From assembly GCF_002104995.1 (NCBI RefSeq), contig NW_024468387.1, positions 1-26,658 of the forward strand: a DNA stretch of 26,658 nt. Direction: 5' to 3'. This DNA comes from Linderina pennispora. Its lineage: Eukaryota; Kickxellomycota; Kickxellomycetes; Kickxellales; Kickxellaceae. The position numbers and the translations under genes were made by a program. Positions 19,627 to 26,658 of the stretch are shown in pieces; within the stretch, counting starts at the first letter, position 1, and each line of letters opens with the position of its first letter. The notes under the pieces were generated by a model that was not told where the DNA came from, did no database searches, and saw only the letters and a list, made by a program, of their open reading frames with translations.

Positions 19627-20479
19627 CTGGATTTCCGGAAACAAGTGCGCTCAGATATCGGATCCAAATGGCCTCTACGCCATCGAGCGAAGGGGGTTTA
19701 ACCTCTCTAGGCACAGATTTTTCTACTGCGGCCAAAACGTAGCAACACACCAACGTTTATAGATCTTCTGGCCCTTTGGGGACCGGTAGCATGTATTTGC
19801 AGCACCCTTACTAGTGCAAAGCATGTGCAAGATACCCTCCCCACTTTTCAATTATTACAGGCGCTTGGAATGGCCTGGGTTGCTTGTTGGAATGAGTGTG
19901 GAGGGAGAGCAGAAAGGCTGCCTGATTGGAAGGATCTTCCTGTTTGCCACATACCATGGGCTTGACGTAGCCACACAGATAGCTGTGAAGCTCGACAGCA
20001 CTGCCTAGTGGACAAACAAGTATGAGGAATATACAAAGGGTGCTTTGAGTGAGGATTCGCTTTGCCACAGCGTGGCGGAGAAAGCATGGCTGGGGTGTAT
20101 TTTACAGTGATGAGTCGGGGAAGCCGATCTTCATGGTGAACCATGGCACTCAATATTGAAAGTCTGAGCTGCGAGTTTTGAAAGAGACCGTGTAGCTCAT
20201 GGTTGACCACCTGTCCCTGCGCAGCCCGCTTGGCATGTCCCGACATTGGTTCTTGTTTGTATGTCAGCTGTATAGCTGAGAACCCAAGCTTTCATAGCAG
20301 AAGGCTGGCATGGCCGTGCAGCATGCGATGCTTAAATACCACTGACTGAGTAGACGGAAGAACCGGCCATTCTCCTCACTGTATATTTCTCACCACTAAT
20401 GGCAACGTCCTCTTTATTTTTATATTATAGCACACCAGCCAGTGTAATCCCACCTGTATAATACGGCATATCCTGAATC
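19627..20479. other. Intergenic region, secreted-protein gene to GPCR gene
   Basis: These 853 bases lie between the TATA box of the minus-strand secreted-protein gene and the GPCR start. A minus-strand frame near 20060-19811 has a signal-peptide-like segment (LCIFLILVCPLGSAVE) but lacks an in-frame ATG. TATTTAAG on the minus strand near 20330 and a TTTTTATATTATAG run near 20417 (plus) are possible core promoter elements. No gene is called. Confidence 0.45.
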
Positions 20480-21768
20480 ATGTTCTCTTCATTTTCCTCG
20501 TCAAGCGACATGCAAAGCATCGGCGATAGCTTTGCCAGTATGATGGGCCAGCTTGCCCAGCAGGACCACACTTTCGAAGACAAGTGGGGATTCGTCGTTT
20601 CAGAGAGCTGGGTTGTACTCTTGCAATCGCTTGCCATCGTATCCTTGCTTTCATCTATAGTCGTGTTGATATTCATGGGCTACTTTATCGTTTCCTACCG
20701 CAAGTACCTGAAGCGGTTCTCGTTGCAGGTATCTGGATATGTGGCGCTAGCAGATATGATAAACTCGATTCTGCAAATAGTTATGCTGCAGAACAGCATA
20801 ATGACGAAGCTATCCGCACACGGACTACGGTTCATCCTCTGGCTGACCATGTTCAGCACTCTGCTGTTTGTGTTCCTCACCTTTGCTATTTCCTTGCAGC
20901 TGCATCTGAGTACACTGGACCCAGGTGCGTGTTCGTGTGTACATGCGCCTCGAGAAATTCTATGTTCCGATATGTGTGGCTTTAGCAACCGTGCTACTGG
21001 CTATTGTCGTGGGCCAGACCAAGGGGATGTATTGGGAGTCCAGTATGCACTCGTTTGCGTGGCCGGCACCGACATGGAAGCGGAGGCTACTCCTGTGGGC
21101 GTGCAATTATGCATGGCTTGTCGTTACCATTGTGTACTGCACAGGCATTACGCTGTGTCTTGGTCTGCGTGTCCTGTCCATGTGGCGCAACTCTGTCGAA
21201 GTGACACTGGCTCCGCGCCCACCCGAAAAGTGGGACTGGAGCACGATAACCCAAGCCGGACGGGAAGACATGGAAACCATCGCTGAGACTAGCACCCTGC
21301 GTACCACCCGGTCAATGGGCACGCTAAACATCAGCGAAAGCACCTCTGACCTGGCCTCACTCAATTTGCCTGCTGAGCCGCCCCACTCCGCAGCCAGTAA
21401 CATGACGTTCATTGAGACCAAGGGCCGCAGGGTGCAGCGGTCGGAAAACGTCGGCTACCTTTTGCCTGTATGCAGCAGCCCGCAGGTCGGCAAGCAGCGT
21501 GTGCAGGCCGTGCGCTCGTTTTGTTGACAAGAAGCGGTTCCTGAAATCTATCCAGCGCCTGGCATGCTATCCATTGGTGCCGATTATCACGCAACTGGGC
21601 GTCGTGGCCATGAACATCGCGCCCGAGCCGTCGAAAGGGCTGTACATTTACGGTACGCTGATGGCGACGACCAGCGGGTTCCTGAACTTTTTGGTGTTCA
21701 CGCTCAATCCCGCGCTGTCTGACATTTGGAAAGAATCGGCAGCCAAGGATAAGGCAGCACAGACGTAG
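20480..21768 (+). CDS. Seven-transmembrane receptor, GPCR-like (cAR/Git3-type)
   Basis: About 428 residues with seven hydrophobic helices in order: WVVLLQSLAIVSLLSSIVVL, SGYVALADMINSILQIVML, FILWLTMFSTLLFVFLTFAI, FYVPICVALATVLLAIVVG, NYAWLVVTIVYCTGITLCLG, CYPLVPIITQLGVVAMNIA and LMATTSGFLNFLVFTLNPAL. Helix 7 carries GFLN..VF..NP, as in cAMP-receptor-like and Git3-like fungal GPCRs. A long, Ser/Thr-rich third intracellular loop (about 90 residues) and a short tail follow the same pattern. Such receptors couple nutrient or ligand sensing to heterotrimeric G proteins at the plasma membrane; the ligand is unknown. Two one-base insertions interrupt the frame: near 20925 (DP to RVRVYMRL) and in the TTTT run near 21525 (VRSF to VDKKRF). 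Reading through both restores a normal seven-helix protein. Confidence 0.8.
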
Positions 21769-22571
21769 TGTATTGCGAATATATTGTTTGTCTAGCAAAA
21801 AGCCACTATTTTGGCGTCAATGGTCCTGCTGAAATTACGCTTGTGCCAGATTGTCTGACCTGCTTTACAAGATCTACGGGCAGCAACTCGCTCTTACCAG
21901 CCGCCGCAAATCATCCAATTGAATGGCCAAATCCGATGCAATTTGGGTATTACCTTTGTCATTGAGGTGGTGTGAGGGGGGTGAGTGCGGCTGTGAACAC
22001 AGCTGGCCACATCAAATTGCCCGGCCCTTGTGGATGCTTCATTTGCAACATCCCCCCACGTAGTGCATTACAAAGCGATCGCAACGGCAGCTTTAAGACC
22101 TGACTCCAAACGCCCTTTTTCGTTCTCAACGGCGAATTCCTGTTGAGCCTGCGGAGTTCCAAATTGAACAGCAACAGAAAGAGCGCCTCTTCGGGACCGT
22201 CTTTAGGACCGTGCCAGGGTGAGCAGCAAAAGATTTGCAAGGTGTAATTTAAACGCTCGCTTTTGTGTTCCACCCGTCTGCTTAAAGCAGGTGGCGCTCA
22301 ACAGTGGAGAGGGGCCGCAAAACAAACAATGGCACTGCTCACTGACGCACTCGCGACTAACTTTCTCTTCTTCGCCTCTACACCCAGCTCGCCTTATTTT
22401 ATACCCTTTTGTTAAACCGTTACACCAGTTTTCTCAGTTTTCTTACTGCGCTTATTTTGCTTTCTCCGCACACACGCAGCTCAGTAATTGGACTTGTTCG
22501 TGTGCACTTTTGCCGCTGATTTTTTCAGTGCCTTGAAAAAAAAAAGGTCTTTTTTTTACCATTTTAGGCTC
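21769..22571. promoter_or_regulatory. Intergenic region upstream of the DHHC gene
   Basis: This 803-base region lies between the GPCR stop and the DHHC start, both on the plus strand. The right part holds a TATA-like TATTTTATACC near 22394 and a long pyrimidine-rich leader ending TTTTTTTTACCATTTTAG just before the ATG, which could be the 3' end of a 5'UTR intron. No supportable open frame is present. Confidence 0.45.
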
Positions 22572-24161
22572 ATGGCAGAACTAGTGGAATTCGACGGCAA
22601 ACCGCTCAAGCCCAAGGCAGCCCGACTGCTTGGACTGCTGGACCCTGAAGATGGCACTGGTTCTGGATCCTGGACATGGTCCAACAGCGAGGACACAGTG
22701 GCAACGCCATTACCAGACAAACGGGGAGACAGCATGCCAGCAGCCTCGTTTGAGGGCACGCTGACACCGGCCTCCCCAGTATCCTTCACCGCCGACACCA
22801 TCGACCTGGACCACCAGCGAGAATCCACTGGGACCACACTGGGCTCATCGGGCTGGAAACCAGATTGGCCTGAGCCCGACGACGAATACGTGGATGCGAT
22901 GCTCAGACAGCGGCCACACCAGCCTAACGAGGGATTTGCAATGCGGCATGGCCAAAGAGGCCGATCCACGTTAGCTGACTCGGTCATGGAAGACGACCCA
23001 TTGGCGGTCTGGGAGCAAATGGCAGCACTGCCTCGGTCGTCGGCAGTGCCCAGGGGCGCGACCAACGTATGGGCAAGGCGGCATGGATTCATGCTGCCAT
23101 GGGACATGCTGTTTGTGGTGCAGTGGGTAGCGTCGCTGGCACTGACATTTGGGTTCTTCAGGCTGGTTTACCCGCTGATCCGGGCCAGCGACACCGCGGG
23201 ACCGCTTCGGCTGGCGGCGTGGGGGATAAGCCTGCTAACGATTATCGCAATTCCGACAGCATTGGTGCTGAGCGTCATTGCGTCGCTGGTAGACCACTGA
23301 GGCGGCCGAGGTGCGGGCCAGCGGGATGCCGCGCGACATGTACTATGTGCAGACATGGGGGGTGCCGGCGATCGACCCGATGGTCCAGCGTGTGCCGCGT
23401 GTGCCAGGTATCGGCGTCTGTGACGACGCGGCACTGCAAGCGCTGCAACAAGTGCGTGGCTGGACACGACCACCACTGCCAGTGGCTGAACACCTGTGTG
23501 GGAGCAGCGAATTACCGGTGGTTCTTTGCCACACTGGTATCAGCCGTTGTAGCCCTGGCCGGAGTGCTAGTGCATGCGGCGTGCCTGGTGCATATGGCTG
23601 GCTGGAACAATGCAGCATTCCTAGCCACTGTCCACAGGGCATTTGGCAGCGAAACCGAAGCGATGGTGGTACTGGCGCAATGCTTGCTGGCATTCTATCT
23701 TGTAGCCGCTGCCGCGGCGCTTTGCTGCTGTGTCGATGCTGCTGGGGCTGCATGTCCGGCTGTGCATGCTGGGCGTGACCACCACTGACTACAATGCGTA
23801 TGTGCAGAAGCATAGGATTCCATGGTATGTGTGCTGGCGCAGGCGCGACCACGAGCAGATGATTCCGATGGTGGAGGTGTCCCACCAGGCATTCCGGCAC
23901 TCATCGGCGTCGTCAGCACCACCGGCAGCCCGTGTGGACCGGCCATTCCCAGCCCGCGCACTGGCGGCAGTCCAGCGGGGCGCTGGCAAGATCTGGATGA
24001 CTTTAAGCAGCATGCGGCACCAGCGCACGCATTCGCAGATTTCCCACATCCCCTGTATAATAGCCAGTGTATTTTTGTTAATCCCCAAAAACCTCCGTCT
24101 TACTTGGCCAAATGGCAGTTCAGCGCCTTGCACTCGTCCTCCAGCTCAGAAACAACAATGA
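22572..24161 (+). CDS. DHHC-type protein S-palmitoyltransferase, frameshifted
   Basis: The enzyme attaches palmitate to cysteines of membrane-associated proteins, usually at the Golgi, ER or plasma membrane. From the ATG at 22572 there is an acidic, Ser-rich N-terminus of about 170 residues, then two membrane helices (DMLFVVQWVASLALTFGFF and LLTIIAIPTALVLSVIASL). The cysteine-rich domain follows: CRVCQVSASVTTRHCKRC, CNKCV, catalytic DHHC in AGHDHHCQW, CVGAANYRWFF. Helix three is LVSAVVALAGVLVHAACLV, helix four follows, and then TTTDY replaces the usual TTxE. All key Cys and His are present. The frame is broken near 23297, near 23395 (just before the CRD) and near 23725. The 3' end is uncertain: the called stop at 24161 overlaps the last 62 bases of the convergent deaminase gene, so another unseen shift may hide an earlier stop. 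Confidence 0.82.
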
Positions 24162-24556
24162 CCTGGACGCCGTGGTTGCGCAGCTCCTCGATGCCAGTGC
24201 AGTGGACAAAGTTTGGCGGCTCGGCCCACGCCCACAAAAACCCTCGCGATCTTTGCGTTCAAAACACGCTTGACGCACGGCACGTTGCTGGACAGGCGCG
24301 TTGAGCACGGCTCCATGGTCGTGTACATGGTGGTATTCGCAGTGCTGATGTTTTTGTCGGCCAGGGCCATCAGCGCACATTGCTCGGCGTGCGTGTTTGC
24401 CCGGGAACTGGCGAGAGTAGCCGGTGCTTCAGGACCTGGGTTCCGTCGGTGATCACCGCGCCGACATTGTATGCGGACTCGACGCTGGTGCAGTTGCGGG
24501 CCTCGGCGATAGCCATGCGCATGAAGGCAATGTCCTGCTGTGGTGTATTCCGGCAT
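24100..24556 (-). CDS. RIB2: Riboflavin-pathway DRAP deaminase-like (RIB2-type cytidine deaminase fold)
   Basis: About 150 residues of the CDA/zinc deaminase superfamily. Seen: FMRMAIAEARNC, YNVGAVITDG, then the zinc ligand and catalytic Glu in NTHAEQCAL, and the zinc cysteines in TTMEPCSTRLSSNVPCV. The EPC.(T/E)RLS.N.PCV form and the following GVAEPPNFV segment match fungal 2,5-diamino-6-ribitylamino-pyrimidinone 5'-phosphate deaminase (RIB2 C-terminal part), an early riboflavin biosynthesis step. The pseudouridine-synthase domain of yeast Rib2 is absent, so this is a stand-alone deaminase. Breaks: near 24540 (after the ATG at 24556), near 24420, near 24397 and near 24215 (GTGGG for GTGG). 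The last part reads to NCHLAK-stop at 24100. A nucleoside or tRNA deaminase is less likely because of the EPC.RLS signature. Confidence 0.72.
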
Positions 24557-24661
24557 GGTATTTGAGAAAACGAAAACAGAATTAGAGGAAAAGAAGCGGG
24601 GTGCCAGGTATGGCGTGTAAAAGTTAAAGGATAGCTGATTGCAGTATCAAATATTATGCGT

Positions 24662-25078
24662 TTACTTTGCGTGAATCCGGCCAAGCTCAGCCACGGCCTT
24701 GTCGAATTTCTTGCTCTCAATCCTGTCCTCTATCCGCTGCTCGTTGAACGGATTGCAGATGACGGCAATATATGCAGCATGTATTTGCTGGAATATGTCG
24801 CGGATCTCAGCACCCCTTACCAGCGACTCTGGCACCGACATGACCAGGATGATCTTGTTTCCCGTGTTCATGGCGTATCCGTACACGACCATGTCGCCGA
24901 CGGTCTGCAGGAGTCCCAGGTAGAGGTCGGAGGCCTTGGTGGTCAGGCGCTCCTCGATCACGTCGCAGGAGGTGTGGGCGAGATAGTGGTATTTGACGTC
25001 CTCCTGGTAGTTGTCAAAGTTGCGCAGGTAGATTGGGTTGCCATGGCGGTTGATGATCGCAATGCAGTGTATCTTCAT
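24662..25078 (-). CDS. TRAPPC2L: TRAPP complex subunit TRAPPC2L (Tca17)
   Basis: An intact single exon encodes 138 residues (human TRAPPC2L is about 140). The start is the ATG at 25078 (MKIHCIAIINRHGNPIYLR); upstream codons in frame are not ATG. The longin/sedlin-like fold is visible: an N-terminal strand pair, then YHYLAHTSCDVIEERL, LYLGLLQTVGDMVVYGY, NTGNKIILVM and the C-terminal helix RDIFQQIHAAYI followed by NPF. Tca17/TRAPPC2L helps assemble or stabilise the TRAPP tethers that act as Ypt/Rab nucleotide-exchange factors in ER-Golgi and Golgi traffic. The gene is tandem with its neighbours: 136 bases downstream of the ALDH6A1 stop and 105 bases before the deaminase start. Confidence 0.93.
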   Translation of the reverse strand: MKIHCIAIINRHGNPIYLRNFDNYQEDVKYHYLAHTSCDVIEERLTTKASDLYLGLLQTVGDMVVYGYAMNTGNKIILVMSVPESLVRGAEIRDIFQQIHAAYIAVICNPFNEQRIEDRIESKKFDKAVAELGRIHAK

Positions 25079-25214
25079 GGTCAAAAAGGCAAAAAAAAAA
25101 AAGGGCGTTTGGGGATAATTACCGGCAATACCACGGCTACGTAGCGTTTGTGTATGAATATGCCAGACACAGAAATATGTTTATGGTCATATGAAAATTT
25201 GCTGATGTTTTTTG

Positions 25215-26658
25215 TTAGTTGAGGGTAGGCATGTGGACGGCCGAGCGACGGTCATCGGCATCCTCCTTGCGCCAGAGGCTGGTGACGGTCTTGTACTGGG
25301 TGTAGAAGTTGACGCCCGACTTTCCGTAAAAGTTGGAGTCGCCCAGGAACGACGCCTTGTTGCCAGTGAACGAGAACATGGGCAGGGGCACAGGGATGGG
25401 CACGTTGATGCCGATCTGGCCGGCCTCGACCTCCGACTGGAACTTGCGCCGCTGGCGCCCGACCGCGTGAAGATGGACGCGCCGTTGCCGTACCGGTTCT
25501 TGTTGACAATCTCCAGCGCCTCGTCCATCGTGTCCACGCGGATGCACGACAGCACCGGGCCAAAGATCTCCTCCTGGTACGACGCCATCGACGTCTTGGT
25601 GTTGTCGATGATGGTCGGGCCCAAAAAGTTGCCCTTCGGGTAGCCAGCGACCTTGACGCCGCGGCCATCCAGCACTACCGACGCTCCGTCGTCGACTGCC
25701 GACTGGATCAGACCCTCGCGCGCTGCTGGGCGGCCGGGGTGATCATCGGGCCGATATCGGCGCCCTTCTCGAACCCGCCGTTGACACTGCTGGCGCGCGC
25801 GCTCGGCAATCTCAGGAATCCACTCGGCAGTCTCGCCGACAACACAGCGACGCTGAGCGCCATGCACCGCTGGCCGGCGGCTCCAAAGGCTGCGCCCGAG
25901 ATGGCATTCAGCGCATGCTCCTTGTTCGCGTCCGGCATGATAATCGCGTGGTTCTTGGCGCCCAGGTTCGCCTGGCACCGCTTGCCGTGCTGCGAGCACC
26001 GCTCGTAGATGTACCGGCCGGCCTTGTCGCCGCCCACAAACGACACTGCCTTGATGCGCTCGTCGGATCAAAAAGTTCACTGTGTCGTGGGCGCCATGCA
26101 CGATATTCAGCACGCCCTTGGGGATGCCCACCTCCTCGCACAGCTTGGCCAGGATCATGGCCGCCCCGGGGTCGCGCTCCGAGGGCTTCAGCAGAACCGT
26201 GTTGCCGGTCGCCATGGCCACCGGGAACATCCACAGCGGAATCATTGCCGGAAAGTTGAATGGGCAGATGCCAGCCACCACACCCAACGGCTCGCGCACC
26301 GTATACGTATCCATGTCCTTGGCCACCTCCAGCTTGGTGCCCCAGCAGGTGGTCGGTGATGCCTGTCATGTTCTCCACCACCTGCAGCCCGCGCAGAACA
26401 TCGCCCTGCGCATCGCTGAACACCTTGCCTTGCTCGGTCACTATGCTGGCCGCCAGCTTGTCCATGTTGTGCCGGACCGCATGCTGCAGATCCAGCATCT
26501 TGCGCTGCCGCGTCAGGACGCTGGTGCGCCTCCACTCCTTGAACGCCGACTGCGCGCTGGCCGCCGCCTCGTTCACGCTCCGCAGCCGTCGCCTTGGGCA
26601 CCCGCGTCACCACCTCCTGCGTCGCCGGGTTGTGCACATCTATCCACTCGTTGGTCTG
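25215..26658 (-). CDS. ALDH6A1: Methylmalonate-semialdehyde dehydrogenase (acylating), 5' partial, frameshifted
   Basis: This CoA-dependent mitochondrial enzyme converts methylmalonate semialdehyde to propionyl-CoA in valine catabolism, and malonate semialdehyde to acetyl-CoA. Seen: [93 protein letters not shown] (Asn where most ALDHs have the general-base Glu, the hallmark of this family), [12 protein letters not shown] with the catalytic Cys, [18 protein letters not shown], and the C-terminus [17 protein letters not shown] to PTLN-stop. The first 60 or so residues, including any mitochondrial presequence, are beyond the window. The frame is broken near 26580, 26341 (a C4 run), 26068, 25835, 25797, 25719 and 25452. 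All catalytic residues survive. Confidence 0.93.

Noticed and set aside
20920-20940. CAGGTGCGT in the GPCR gene as an intron donor.
   Set aside because: Protein-like coding sequence resumes at once after a one-base shift (RVRVYMRLEKFYVP), so a frameshift explains it without an intron.

Overview
The window is nuclear DNA of a fungus. Genes are compact and lie on both strands. Their few introns have GTAAG(T/G)-type donors, and one has a TACTAAT branch site. The genes are eukaryotic and fungus-like: a type-2 peroxisomal multifunctional enzyme without an SCP2 domain, endosulfine, an HSF-type factor, F-box-like proteins and a TRAPP subunit. The F-box-like proteins and the overall gene style suggest an early-diverging lineage, perhaps Kickxellomycotina (inference, not proven).

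Layout. 1-2346 (+): 3' part of the peroxisomal beta-oxidation enzyme FOX2/MFE-2, ending in SKL. 2347-3106: AT-rich spacer. 3107-3979 (-): frameshifted F-box-like relic. 4075-6919 (-): ARM-repeat plus coiled-coil protein, best read as CIP2A-like. 7293-7915 (+): endosulfine (IGO1/ENSA). 8013-9890 (-): ITFG1/TIP-like FG-GAP membrane protein. 10215-11957 (+): F-box-like protein. 12386-13264 (+): HSDL2-like short-chain dehydrogenase ending in ARL. 13265-16335: 3 kb with no gene I can support. 16336-19003 (+): three-exon HSF-type transcription factor with a divergent recognition helix. 19077-19394 (-): small secreted protein. 20480-21768 (+): seven-helix GPCR-like receptor. 22572-24161 (+): DHHC palmitoyltransferase. 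Then, all on the minus strand and tightly spaced: riboflavin-type deaminase (24100-24556), TRAPPC2L/Tca17 (24662-25078) and methylmalonate-semialdehyde dehydrogenase (25215 to past the window end).

Functional links. FOX2 and the HSDL2-like enzyme both carry peroxisomal targeting signals. The CIP2A-like gene and endosulfine are divergent neighbours around one 373-bp promoter. If the CIP2A call holds, both encode PP2A inhibitors, which is the most interesting arrangement here. Several genes (FOX2, F-box relic, GPCR, DHHC, deaminase, ALDH6A1) are broken by one-base indels, often in short homopolymers, although the protein stays well conserved across each break. This looks like consensus sequence error more than gene decay. 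I see no CRISPR array, rRNA, tRNA, transposon or prophage, and no clear undescribed multi-gene system.
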